DNA from: Conidiobolus incongruus B7586
Taxonomy: Eukaryota > Entomophthoromycota > Entomophthoromycetes > Entomophthorales > Conidiobolaceae
DNA: 22,532 nucleotides
Direction: 5' to 3'
NCBI GenBank assembly: GCA_000697335.1
Contig: JNEM01015354.1
Span: 1 to 22,532 of the forward strand
Part shown: piece by piece, positions 1 through 12,431 of the stretch
Layout of the letters: the number at the start of each line of letters is the position of its first letter
How positions within the stretch are numbered: the stretch's first letter is position 1
The notes under the pieces: generated by a model
Database searches by the model: none
What the model was told of the DNA's origin: nothing
Seen by the model: the letters and a program-made list of their open reading frames with translations, nothing else
Translations under genes and position numbers: made by a program

Positions 1-621
1 CTAGTTATAAGTTTTAGATTATTTTAGTAAGTTTATTGTTAAGTTTTAAAGTTATATTAATAAAAGCCTTTTAATATTTATAGTTTAATTTAAATAAGAT
101 TAAATTTAATTATAAATTTTAAAATCAAAATATTTTAATATAAAAAATGATTATAAATAAATAAATATATATATATATACATAGTTTGAAAATATTTATC
201 TTCTTATATATTTTATATATAAATAATCTTTAAAAAGTTATAATATGTTTGAAAAATCAGAAATTAAAAAATTTTGCCATTTTTTAATTTATATACAAAT
301 ACAAACAAAAATTAATAATTAACTTAACTGATTTTAACCTATATAAACAGAATTATAATATTAAATTTATGAAAAAATAAATTAAATATTATTTTGGAAT
401 ATTTAATAAGATTATATAGAGTTTTATTTTTATAGCAAAGTGATAATTTATTGGATTTAGATGTATATTTAATAAAACTATTTTGTTTTTAATAATCATT
501 ACAACTTTTGATTATATTTACAAAGTGAAGTATTGATAATTATTCACTATTCAATGATATTGAAATAAATTTGCAAATTTCAGGTGTAAATATTGAATAG
601 AAATTGAAATACCAATGTTAC

Positions 622-682
<61 letters not shown>

Positions 683-1939
683 GGCTGAATATATTATCTT
701 GGCTTGGAATCAATCGAATATATTAAATATTCATAAAATCCCATATCAAATGTTTCAATCGAAAATGAAATTTTCAATCAAAATAACAAATTCAAATGGA
801 AATTTAGACTCTTTGTTCGCATTTCAATCTCTCAATTCTATCATTAATAAATTTCAATTCAAATATTTAAGCATTTAAACAAATCATTGGTTTGTTAGCC
901 GGAATAGCCTAAAAAAATCCAATATAAGTATAAGCCTGGTAAAAATGTCTTATTTGTTGATAAAAATTCATTGTTGATATATAATGTGCCATTGAAATAT
1001 CATTAACATTTTAAATAATCTTGAAAATATTTCAAATGATTGGATTATGTGGACCATGCCTCATAATGATTCTGTATTATTTCACATACCAAATTAAATG
1101 CTTAGATATAAAAATTCGTCAATTTATGCAAAACCCAAAGTCTGATCATTCCATATTGATACAAGTGGAATGACATTTCGCTTGTTGCATTGATTTTATC
1201 TTCGCTTTTATAGCTTATTTTGGAATTATCTTAAGTTCATCAATGATCCAGGTACAAATTAACATGTATAATAAACCTCAAAGAATTAAAAACAATATAT
1301 GTGAAATTTTAAATAAATTTAGATTTTATAACTTAAAAATATAATATACCAACACAGTATATAATTGATTATTTAAAAATTTTCTTATTTTTTGCTGAAA
1401 ATGTTAAGATTTTTATGAATATAATTTTTTCATTTGATTATATTATTAGTATAGAGCCAATTAATATTGTAGAAGATATCAAGCTATCTGGATAAATTAT
1501 TATATTAAAATTGTATATTTTTTAACCCATTTCTTTAATGTTTTTATGATGAAAATACAAATTTTAGAAATAATTACAAACTAGATAAATATATACTTGA
1601 TAATTTGATGAATATTTTGTGGCATTTAGTTTTACTTATAAATCTTGAATTTTATTATGTTAAATAATATTTGAGTCAATATTTTATTGTAAAAATAGTA
1701 TTTAACCACCTTGATAGCCGCCTATTTTTAATTAAACTGGTATTAAAGATTATAAAAATAAATTAATATATTTTATGCCTAATTTTCAGTTTTTTTGGAA
1801 TAGGTAAATATCAATAAATATCATGCAAAGGTTAATTTCCCTCAACCTGGTTTTGTGCTTTAAATATTAATTCCAGCTTGCCCAATTAAATAGCAATGCA
1901 TTGATAATGCTTTTAAAAAGTTTGAATTAAGCTTTATGA
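1..1939. other. AT-rich spacer upstream of the first zinc-cluster gene
   Basis: I see no supportable gene here. The first 600 bases are nearly pure A+T with a short (AT)n run at about 165-179. A trinucleotide microsatellite follows at 624-682. From about 885 to 1260 the composition is less AT-biased and short stretches look faintly peptide-like in several frames, but none gives an open frame or a motif I recognise, so it may be old decayed DNA. The last 60 bases before the gene contain a TATA-like element. Confidence 0.6.
624..682. repeat. ATT trinucleotide microsatellite, about 19 units
   Basis: An essentially perfect run of ATT/TTA units about 57-59 bp long. Read in one frame it encodes poly-isoleucine, which joins onto a short open frame (ATG at 681 to stop at 878) that has no recognisable domain. 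It is best treated as a simple repeat and not as coding sequence. Confidence 0.95.
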
Positions 1940-1948
1940 TATATAAAT
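1940..1948 (+). promoter_or_regulatory. TATA-like element upstream of the first zinc-cluster gene
   Basis: TATATAAAT lies 55 bp before the ATG at 2003. The third gene has the same nine bases at 17193-17201, but 148 bp before its ATG. In DNA this AT-rich such strings occur often by chance, so the assignment rests only on position and on recurrence at both intact paralogues. Confidence 0.3.
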
Positions 1949-2002
1949 GAATAAAATAGCTAATGAAATTTAAATATAAGATTAATTAGTTATACAAAAA
2001 CT

Positions 2003-3852
2003 ATGAGGGAAAGAATTCAATTAAGCTGTGTCGAGTGTAAAAGAAAAAAAATCAAGTGTAATCGATTTGAGCCTTGCTCGAACTGTATAAAATATTCAAC
2101 GTATTGCTTATATATTAAAAAGAATAAGAATACGATTGAACTGGGTGCTCAAAATGATTTACAGAATAAGGCGAACCGATTGAGTCAATATCATTTGAAG
2201 AATAGTAACAGACTTGAGTCCAAGTGGTCCAAGCTCACCTTTACTTTGGAAAGATTGGTAGATTGGTCCTCGGTTGATCCTAAAATGAACTCAATAATGG
2301 TAATTAATCATCTTTAAATTTAATATTTTCAAATTTATTTATATTTTAAAAATAGGTTAATTTCGATTTATCACTGTATGAAAAAATAGTGGGAAGAAAG
2401 TTAAAAAACAACTTGTTGAGAACAACTAAAAGAGTACATCTGGACAACCATTCCGTACCTAAGCAGCTTCAAGATTTATTAGAAATTTTAGTTGGAATGA
2501 GTTTCAAATTTTGCTTAGCATGTCCAGTGACTGTTGAGACGATTCAAGATACTTATAAACGATTTGGAATTAATTCATATCTAATCAATGCTATTGCTGC
2601 TTGTATGCTACCCAAGTATTTGCTACTTACAGGGAATACGCGACATTTAGATCTTCAAGATAATCCATTTTATCTCAAATCATTATTTTTAATGAATTCT
2701 CCTTCAACATCAGCAAAAGAAATCATGCTCGGTACAATTTACATTATGATGCTAGAAATTAGTCATGGTAATTTATGGGCATGTTTTATTCATTTGGGGA
2801 AATTTAATTCGTAAGTTATTTATATTTTGAGTATAAATTTTTCTAACTGTAATTTTAGAACATGTCTTGAATCAAAAGTACATATTATAGATCAAGCCCA
2901 TTCCTTAAAGCCAAGAGATTATTTTGATTTAGAAACTATTGAAATTAGAAATGCATGGTGGTGTCGATTGTCTGCAGAGGTGGCTGTATCGGCGAGTTAT
3001 TTTAAACCATTGCATTTAACAGCAAACCCTCAAGAAACACACATGCCACATCCACAAATAGATTTCATACCTGGACCATATGATGCTTTAGAAGACTTAG
3101 ATGATCATCTTCATAGATATTCTCAGTCCACCCCTTATAACACAATTCCTCATTTCCATGCTTTGGCCAAACTCACTTGGATGTGTCAAGCATTGTGCCC
3201 ATATATAGATATTTTTCTAAATTTTTTTAAACCAGAATGTACCGAGTTTGAGCAGAGAGTCATGATAGAAAATTTCCAAAGCTACTATCCTAATACATTT
3301 GGGAGATATCTCTATGAATATAGTTTGGATAGATTTGAGTCTCACGTTCTCGAAGATCCGGAACATTATGCAAACACTACAATGTTGATGGCTATATTAC
3401 TGTTTAATTCGTTCCATATATTTTATTTCCTACTTTTATCAAGATACTTGAACCATCTGAAAGATACAGAAATTGCTAGAGTTCATAAGATTCAGGCTAA
3501 AACACTTTGCCATGAGTTCATCTCGTTTGTGAGCAGAACAATGATTTTACCTGGATATCCAGAACCACAAATTGATTTAACACAGTACTATGTTAGCTGC
3601 CCCCTCATCCCACTCATTTTACTTCAACTAATCAAAGTGTTCGTCCCTGTGGAAAGTACCGAAGATATGGAGATCCTGAAGTTCTTTGTGGAATTAATGC
3701 GTCAATTTGCAGTGTTTTCACCCTATGCTGAAATATATCTGCAATGGTGCCAGTCCCAAATCAAGACCAATGGAAAATTCTTTTTTGATCCTAAGTCTGG
3801 AATAATACCGCCAACTAGAATCATGGTTAAAGTCTTGCAGGAAAAATGGTAA
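2003..3852 (+). CDS. Zn(II)2Cys6 fungal transcription factor, 581 aa, three exons
   Basis: Exons are 2003-2299, 2356-2810 and 2859-3852, giving 581 aa. The N-terminus holds a canonical C-x2-C-x6-C-x5-C-x2-C-x6-C cluster at Cys9, 12, 19, 25, 28 and 35, with basic residues 13-18 between the second and third Cys, as in Gal4-type binuclear zinc DNA-binding domains. Residues 57-88 form a likely helix with Leu71, 78 and 85 in heptad spacing, a candidate dimerisation segment. Residues about 200-310 resemble the fungal transcription factor middle homology region: NPFYLKSLFLMN, then LEISHGNLWACFIHLG, then EIRNAWW around Trp284-285. It is therefore probably a nuclear DNA-binding regulator; its targets are unknown. 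The ATG at 2003 is the only in-frame start and matches the start of the paralogue at 17349. A degenerate paralogue lies downstream on the same strand. I do not recognise a specific gene name. Confidence 0.93.
2300..2355 (+). other. Intron 1 of the first zinc-cluster gene
   Basis: A 56-nt phase-0 intron starting GTAATT and ending ATAG. It is supported because splicing joins the Asn-Ser-Ile-Met end of exon 1 to Val-Asn-Phe-Asp, in register with the paralogue at 17349-19202, whereas read-through hits a stop. Confidence 0.9.
2811..2858 (+). other. Intron 2 of the first zinc-cluster gene
   Basis: A 48-nt phase-2 intron with donor GTAAGT, a branch-point-like TTCTAAC at 2841-2847 and acceptor TTTTAG. 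The split codon is Ser251. Position and phase match intron 2 of the third-copy gene. Confidence 0.92.
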
Positions 3853-3929
3853 ATTTAGTTTATATTAGCTCAAAATTGAAAAAATTGAGAATTTTTTAAT
3901 ATTTGATTTTTCCAAAATATTATTAGTTT

Positions 3930-3968
<39 letters not shown>

Positions 3969-5950
3969 ATAAAAAAATATATAATTATAAACTATATATA
4001 TAGTGTATTTATTAAAAAATTATATTTTAAAAATTCATTGATTGATTCTTAATTATTAAATTGAATAGTGATTATCAAACATTTTAATGTTAGTAAAACA
4101 AAACCTTAAATCTTGTTAAATTATTCAAAATTTACAAATAACTTGTAAGAATGATATATTATTTAAATTAAAAATTTATTTTAAGTAAAATATTTTAAAG
4201 AAAATAAAGGAATTATTTAAAACTTATTAAAATTTAAAAGATTAACTTTTACCAATATTATTTCATATATTAAAAGAATAAAAAATATATCTAAAAATAC
4301 TTTTTTATTTTGATTAAAGAAATATTAAGATATCTTAATATTACTTATATAAATATAATATTTATATTGAAATTAAAACTTAATTAATAAAAATAAAAAT
4401 AATATAATATAATATATCTAAATTTTAAAAAATTCTAAATTAAATTATAGTTAATTATACTTTATTCAAGTATAAGTAAAAACCAAAGCTTTCACAAAAA
4501 ACTATTATAATTAATAGATTATATATCCTTTTATATAAATCTTTACTAAAGCATAAATTAATATATTAAATTAAAATAATTTGCCTTATAAATCCCAATA
4601 AATAAATATTTTATATATAATTAAGTATTAATTACTATAATTGATTATAAAAATTTATTCTATTTGTTTAATTTCTTAAAAAAAATTAATTAAAAATATT
4701 TTTTTATAATTAAATTAATTTATTTTAAATTAATATTCTTAATATAAATTAAAAATAATAATTATTTTATATAGTGATTTTGAAATATATAAAGATATAG
4801 GAATAAAAGGTTTTTTAATTAAAAAAACTAATATATTTAATATATTAATTAGTTTATAACCTATATAATTATAATTGCTTTAAGTAATTAAAATATTAAC
4901 TTACAAAAAATGAAATTTTTACGAAGGAAAATAATTGTTTTATAAAATATCATATTTTAGTCTTTAATAAAAAAACTCTTTTTTAAATATTAGAAACTTT
5001 TCAAATATATAGTAAAAGGTTATTAATAGATAAATAAACTATTGATTTTATATTATTTATTTAATCTTTTAACTTATATATTATAATCTTGATTTATTTT
5101 GAATTTTATTAAATTTTGATTATAAAAATTCAGAGTAATACTATATAAAAGATAATTGCTCAATAATAAATTAACTATTAATTATATATAATTCTGAAAA
5201 TATTATATTATTTTTAAGAATATATAACTTATAAAGAAGAAAATATCAAATATTAAATAATATTAAACCTAGATAGATATCATTATTAAAAATTTGATAT
5301 ATTTTAAGCAATATTCAAATATTTTATTTATTAGGATATAAAAATTGATCAAATAGGTATATATTTCTTGAATTAAAGATAGCTTATAGATATTAGAACA
5401 AATAATTTAATTTTATATTTTAATGATATAATGCAAAATTATTGTTAAAAGATTAGATTAAAATTATCAAATATAAAAAAGTTATTTATTAAGCTATGTT
5501 TAAAAACAATAGTAATAATAGAACATATTAGTACAGTTAATATAATACAATTCTTCTTATAATTCCCTATTACAGTTATCATATTAAGTCCATATATCAA
5601 TATATTCAAAGTTAGTTAATATTTTTATTCGACATTATTATACATATTATTTTTTAGATTGCCATATTTAATAAAATATTTAAATACTTAAATTCAAAGC
5701 TGCAATAATTTAATTTTAAAAAACTATAAGTTATCAAAATGAAAAGGAATCCACTATAAGTTTTTAAAAGTATTTAAAGTATTTGTTATTGAACCAAGGT
5801 TTAATAAACATCCAAGTTTATACTATAATTATATTTTTGAATAAAATGCTAAGTTATACTTGTTTCAATTTATTTATAAATCAAGTTATAATCTTATAAT
5901 AATAGTATTAATATTTAATTGAGATTAAAATTCAAAAATTTATTTCATCA
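3853..5950. other. Extremely AT-rich spacer, no gene
   Basis: This stretch has almost no G or C in places: the 60 bases from 4381 contain two. It includes an (AT)n run at 3934-3965 and an AT-only imperfect palindrome at about 4824-4854. I find no open frame, domain or RNA gene. The composition resembles that around the decayed transposon at the right end of the window, so it may hide older mutated repeats, but nothing is recognisable. Confidence 0.7.
3934..3965. repeat. AT dinucleotide microsatellite
   Basis: An uninterrupted alternating A/T run of about 32 bp, 80 bp beyond the stop codon of the first gene, probably at or beyond its 3' untranslated region. Confidence 0.95.
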
Positions 5951-8900
5951 AAATATTTTAATTTTTAGTATATTATAATAGTTGAAAATCGGGCCATCAC
6001 TACCAAAACGAAAATATTTGATACAGCATTATTAATCTTTTGGCCATTGAAGCTTAACAGTCAAATATGATTTATATTAAAGTTCAATATACCAAAAAGT
6101 AAAACCAAACTTAAATATCGGATAATCGTGACAAGAACCTGGATGACTTCATCTTTATAAATCATATTTCAACTTTAAGAGAAAAAAAATAAAAGAAATT
6201 CAAAGTTGATAATAAGCAATTATTACATTTTTATATATATTGAAGTCTTTGAATGAAATAAATTGAAAAAATCACTATAAACCAAGTATTTATAAACTTA
6301 AATAATACCATTACTGATAAAATCGATGTTTATTTCAATGATATTAACAAGGTATTCTCTTTTTAAAAAATGCTATCAAGCTTTCATTTATCGTTATCTT
6401 CTGCTGAAATGTTAGTCTCTGTTAGATTATATATGATACAAAAGATTAATTATATATATTATATATATTATATACATTTAATAAATTTTAATTATAATTC
6501 ATTTTCTAAAGGATGATTAAATTTGAAGAAATTGAAATCAAAAATTTATTAATAAATAGCAACCCCTTCCTTGGAAACTTTCATAATTAATCTAAAAATA
6601 AATTATTAATTTAAATTTTTATATTGATAACTTTTTCGGATAAGCCTTCCCAAATCAAATAATTTAATTAGATAATTTAGTAGACTAGATTAATCTTCCA
6701 AGAGCTTTGAGCGTTTAAAGGATTAATAGTTAATATTTATTATTTTATTCAATAGTTTCTTAAATGAATTTATTAATACGAAACGAATTTTAAAATTATA
6801 AAACTTCTTATATGAGTTTAATAAGAGTCTTATGCTATTGTTATTGATATTAACTTAAACAATGGTTGAATGTAATTAAAATGCTATACTATGAACTACC
6901 GCTTAAAATCAATTGAAAAATTATGAATTAAATTTAAGATACTATCAAAATTAACAAATAAGATAGGCTTCCATTGAACTGGTAAAAACTAAGATATAAT
7001 AATTTAATCAAGGTGATGTATTGTATATTAAACTGTTTTGGTAAAATCTCCATGGCTTTTATTCGGTATTACCAAAGAGGTGAATTCACTACGAAAAGAT
7101 GCTAGCAGCAATAGAACTATTCTAGAATGATAATCATTTATGTCATAATCATTGATAAAGTAATCAATAAAATCTGACTTAATAATGTTTTAATTAGTAT
7201 TAAATAATTGAAATTAATATTCAATGTTAAATAAATCTAAAAATATATTCCAAATTATTAAAAAAATCAATTATGAAATGTCTTGGTTCACATAATCATA
7301 ATAGATATTTCATTATAAATTAATAGTGAAAAGTCACAAAGTGAAAATGCTTTATTAAAGGAATTCATAATAATCACAGATCATGCACTAATTAAAAGGA
7401 AATACATCTATTTAAAGGTGATTTACATATTAACATATATTCAATTTCTATTCTGTTTTAAAATTATAAAATAATAAATATTATAATACCATTATATATA
7501 GTAAAGGATAAAAATAAAATGTCAAATAAATCAGTATAATTAAAGTGAGAATATTATCTAGACAACATTATTATACTTTATTATCTTATCTTTTGATAAT
7601 TTTTAATTCTTATATTTTAATTAAATAATAGATATATGTATGAAAATTAACTTGTATAAAAATTATTCCAAGTGGCATTAATCAAAATTGAAAATTTATT
7701 ACTTTACCTTTGGCATATATTTTAATTTGATTTAAAAATTGTTAAATCTAATTACTTTTTAGAAAATTGATCTAGTATCAATGCAAAACATATTTGTATT
7801 ATATCTGAGACGATTTGGTAATTAAATTTTATATTTAGTATTAATAGTTATTATTACAATGAGAAAATTACTATTACTGTTTCGATAAATTTGTAACTAC
7901 AAACAATACACCTTATCATAATATATCAAATCCATTGCGCTTAATTTCCTGATTATTGAACATTTTATTCAACTCTTAACATAATAATTCATTTTCCAAT
8001 CTGAATAATCAAACCAAATAATAGAATAGTCAATTTAATTCATCTAATTCTGAATAATGTGAACCATATTCAACTATAACCATAAAGTATATCTTTAATT
8101 TTTACTAAGTTCAATAAAAAACAAACATGAATTTTAAAATATATTTTTTCACCTTCTAGTCCTTATAATATTTTTATATGCTTACTAATAACTTAGAGTC
8201 CAATAATGGTGAATTTTATTCAAATTAAATTAGTAAAAATGATTATTTATAAATCATAGAAACAATATCTATCAGATTGAGATTAAATACATATAATTAA
8301 TTAATAATATTGCATTATATTTTATAAAATGCTATTGAAAATACTAAAACCCTTAGTACTTTTTCAATCAATTATTTTTTACATTTCAAACAATATGATT
8401 AATAAAATAATTTGTAGAATTTAAAATTGGAGAGCAAATCTGATTAAATATACCCATACTTTTATAGGTAGTACCTAATTTGCTAAATAACCACTTTTGA
8501 CTATGGGTGCAAAAATATATATTATTCCAAGAATTACAACTAATCATTTGCAAAGCTAAATTGTGATATTGTTATCAAGGTGATTTAGCAGCGGTGAATC
8601 TCACTAACATATGTGACACGATCTAATATTTAGCTTTTCCATCCAACATATAATTCATATTGATATATTTATTTTAATCATACCATTTAATCAATATATT
8701 TTAAATTATATTTATTAAAACTTTATTAAAAATTAAAATTCAAAACAAATTTACCATTATAATTTTATGACAAACTATTTCTAAATTTATTAAATTATAT
8801 TTGGAATAATTAAAGTATCTGTACTAACTATAAGATTCGAATAATTGAATAAAAAGAATATTAAGATTTGGCAATACAATTGCTGAAAATATTTAAATTA

Positions 8901-10587
8901 ATCAGTAGATTGTACCATAGTAATAATATGTTTAGTTTCTATTAATAGTTCATAGTGCTCTAGTTATTAATTTAATTATGGTATATTTCATAGCTAACAA
9001 TTATTTCTGCTAATTCTTGTCAAATAATGTATTTTCTGAATTTAGCAAAATATCATAAATTATATGATAAAGACTTATTCTTTCTTAATCATTTTGAGAA
9101 ATATTATTTTACACGAAGAAAAATTTGAAGACTTTATAATTATTTTTAAAAGATGCATAATCTACAAAGATTGTTTTAAACAAAGTATGTATAGTAATAT
9201 ATCTTGGATTTTGCAGAATACAAACCAAATATTATGAAACTATTGTGAATAAGGGTATTTTACTCAATAATTGTAAACTACTTTCTATAAATACATTATA
9301 TATCAAATATCAACTTAAAATAGCCTTTATGAAAAACAACTAAGAGATTAATCAATAAATTGTATTAATGTATAATATTATAAGATATTAATATATTTTA
9401 TCCAGTTATAGCAATCGTAGCGGTTATATTACATTATTATCTTCTTAAATTCGTTTTGTAATTTTAAAATGGTTATCGAAAATAGCTTAATAGTTCAAAA
9501 CAAAACTTTAAAAAATTACTAAAAATCTTATATTATAATATTATATCAAAATAGATGAAAAAATATTTTGAAAATTTTCAATAATATTTCTTAAAAACTT
9601 TGTGACGATTATATTTCGTTATATAAACCTTAAAGTTTAATCAAAGTAATTAGGGTAATGCAATTACTCATCTATACAATGATATGGTTATTTAAAATAT
9701 TTGATTAACAATTAAACCATTCTAATAATTTAAAATAGCTTGGTGTCAACTATTATTGTTGAAATTCTAAATTTTCCAATGTATAATATATCTAAAATAG
9801 ATTAAAATCAAGTATGATATAATATCAAGCTTCAATATTGTATTCTCTCTATTAAAAACCATAAACATCAATTTATCTAGTTAATTTGTTTGCACAAGCT
9901 GAATTATAATTAATAAAAATAAATATCATTGTAAGATAAATTATGTTAATTAAAATTTTTTCATTTAAAAATATCATTATTATATTAACTAATTGGAACA
10001 AATAATTAAGTATATCAAATATGATATATACTTAAAATATTTGATAATATTATATTGTTTAAATATTGATGAATTATATAACTTGAAAATTTTTTGAGAA
10101 TATATTTATTTTTTTAAAGTTGAAAATTATTTTGAAATTTAAAAACTTCAATTTGGAAGAGTCTGATATTCTAAATAACTAATAACTACTAAATTTATTA
10201 AATTCCCCCACAATTAGCGATTAGTAAATTGAAAATTTACATTAAGTATCTTTTAGTAATTAAAGCAATTATTGGAGATTTCAATGAACAAAAGCTATCA
10301 CAAGTGACTTTATGCATTTTAATGAGTGGATAGAAACTCATTAATTGGAGATGAGCTCATTGAATTTTTAGCATTAAAAAAGAGAACCAGAATTCTATGC
10401 TATTTGAATTGTGTTCATTACCACGTAAAGCCATAAATCTATCAAATATTAATGGTCCAATAATGTTGTTTATCAGTATTAAACGTGTATGACAATTTGT
10501 TTCGAAATAATAAGATAAAATATATTAATAGAAGGTAATAAATAGCCTTTTTAGTGTATATTTAATTTCAATTTGGTAATTGTCATT
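5951..10587. other. Spacer of mixed composition, no supportable gene
   Basis: G+C is visibly higher than in the preceding 2 kb (18 of the 60 bases from 6001 are G or C). That is compatible with old coding or element-derived DNA, but no frame stays open and no motif is secure. A 26-bp AT-rich inverted repeat lies at 10008-10033. I see no RNA gene. A weak resemblance to retroelement sequence near 6950-7140 was considered and not accepted. Confidence 0.6.
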
Positions 10588-12431
10588 ATGAGAGATACAG
10601 TTCAACTTAGTTGGGTGGAGTGTAGAAACAAAAAGGCCAAATGTGATCGTTTATACCCTTGCTCTAATTGTATTAAATTTTCTAGATATTGTTTGTATAT
10701 TAAGAAAACCAACGATTCCATTGAAATGGGAAGTAATAGACGTTTGGTACAAAAAGGAGGAAAAAATGAGTTATTATCATGTAAATAAATAGAAAAAGCT
10801 TCATTCCAAATGGTTCAAACTCACTTATACTTTGGAGAGGATTATTGATACTTCACAAGTTGATTCCAAGGTTGAGTTCATAGTAGTAAGCTCTGTAATT
10901 ATGTCTTCTGAAAAGCTTTAGTTTTATTATTTCATTTAGTGTCAAATAAATATGAATTATATAAAAAAATAATTGGAAGAAAAACTGGAAGCAGCGCGTA
11001 AAATACTTTCAGAAGAATACTATTGGAAAATGACATTTTCAATCCAGAGCTTAATAAATTATTAGAAGTCATTGTTAAAATGAGCTTTTAATATTGTTTT
11101 GTTAATCCTGTTTATGTTGAAACCATACAAAAATGCTATTCACGCTATGAAATCAACTCATATCTAAACTTTGTATCGTTGCAAATATGCTTCCAAAATA
11201 TTTAATATTCTGAGGGAGTAAAAGGGCTTAGAAGCGATAGATAATGTATTTTATCTCAAAACTCTATTTCTATTAAATTCGCCTTAAATTCCTGAAAAAT
11301 ACATGATGTTGAGTATTGTATATTTAATGCTATTATAAGTTAGTCAAGGCAATGTTTAGTTAGCATGTATTCATTTTGGAAAATTCCCATCTTAAGTGAT
11401 AAATTATAAATTTATACATTATAGTAATACCTTTTTAGCGTATGTCTAGAATCAAAAGTGCATTTAATGGATCAGAATTATGCTTTAAAGGCAAAGGATA
11501 GCTTTGATCTAGAAACTCATGAATTGAGAAATGTTTGGTAGTGCTGATTAAGAGGGAAAATTCTTTTATCAATTGGATATCACGATCCATTGCTAGTGAA
11601 ATCAAATCCTTTGAAAGTGCATATGCCTCATCCTCAGCTCAACTTCGATCTTGGACCCTATATTGCTACAGATAATTTAAAAGGAAACTTAGAACCAACA
11701 GAACAAATTACTCTGTATTATAGTTGCCCTCAAATCAATACGTTTGCCAAAATGATATGTGGATCTCGATTATTATGAGAGTTCATGGAAGTATTGATAA
11801 ATTTTTTCAAATTTATCATATTAAATTCAGATCAAATAAATATGATTAAAAGTTTAAAAAATTATTATCCTTTTTCTTGTAAGGAATATGTATGAATTCT
11901 ATTCCAATAATTATGAATCTAGATTAGATTCTGATCCGGACTGCTGTAGCAACACTGCCATGTTATTTGTAATAATCGCATTCAATGCCTTCAATGTTGT
12001 TTATTTTGACCTGCTATCTCAATATTTTGGATATATTAGAGAGATTCACTTTGTTAAAGAATGCAAAAAGAAGGCTAAGTCCTTGTGTCGTTTATTGGTC
12101 AATTTTATAGAGAAGATTGCGATTTGAAAATTACCCTGAACCAAAATTTGATATGACGCAATACTATATTAGTTGCCCGTTAATTCCAGTAATGCTACTC
12201 CAGCTAATCAAAATATATATCCCTATAGGATCGACAGAAGATACGGAAAAGTTGAAATTCTTCTTAGTACTCATGCGACAATTTGCAATATACTCTCCTA
12301 TTGCCGAATTATACATCCAAAGGTGTGAATCTCAAATTAGATCAAATGGATCATTCTACTTTAAACTATCATCGGGAGTTACCCCACCAATTTGTCATTT
12401 GGTGAAAATATTTGAAAAAAGTTCATATTAG
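10588..12431 (+). pseudogene. Degenerate Zn(II)2Cys6 transcription factor paralogue
   Basis: This is a third member of the family, with exon relics at 10588-10885 (298 nt), 10940-11391 (452 nt) and 11439-12431 (993 nt), almost the sizes of the intact copies. It starts MRDTVQLS as the others start MRERIQLS and MRQRNQLS. The first zinc ligand, Cys9, is Trp, while the other five cluster cysteines remain. Exon 1 carries a net one-base insertion and a stop. Exon 2 has several stops. In exon 3 the conserved Trp-Trp-Cys-Arg reads Trp-stop-Cys-stop, and a frame change lies near 11880-11900 with another near 12117. The intron 1 donor is intact, but the intron 2 donor, GTAAGT in both live copies, reads TTAAGT at 11392. 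The C-terminal part (12117-12431) is still well conserved. It is almost certainly not translated into a working regulator. Confidence 0.93.

Noticed and set aside
1-30. Start of the window (AGTTATAAGTTTTAGAT) as a further Tc1-like terminal repeat
   Set aside because: The match to the terminal repeat is short, needs an indel and is AT-only, so chance is a sufficient explanation.
681-878. A 65-codon open frame following the ATT microsatellite
   Set aside because: There is no domain, no paralogue and no intron or promoter support; its extension upstream is only poly-Ile from the repeat. Short open frames of this size are expected by chance.
1718-1720. CGG/CCG triplets upstream of the genes (also 899-902 and 16859-16861) as possible zinc-cluster binding sites
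   Set aside because: Single triplets are expected several times per 2 kb even at this G+C content, and no paired, regularly spaced arrangement was seen.
3969-3975. AATAAA-type polyadenylation signals after the genes
   Set aside because: The string occurs throughout this AT-rich DNA and cannot be assigned by sequence alone.
5985-6420. Higher-G+C patch with scattered peptide-like runs
   Set aside because: No frame stays open and no family motif is secure in any of the frames I read. It could be old element or gene debris, but cannot be named.
6950-7140. Faint resemblance to the RNase H part of a Ty3-like LTR retroelement
   Set aside because: The similarity is short, fragmentary and seen only by eye. 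No terminal repeats or other pol domains are recognisable around it, so I do not call an element.
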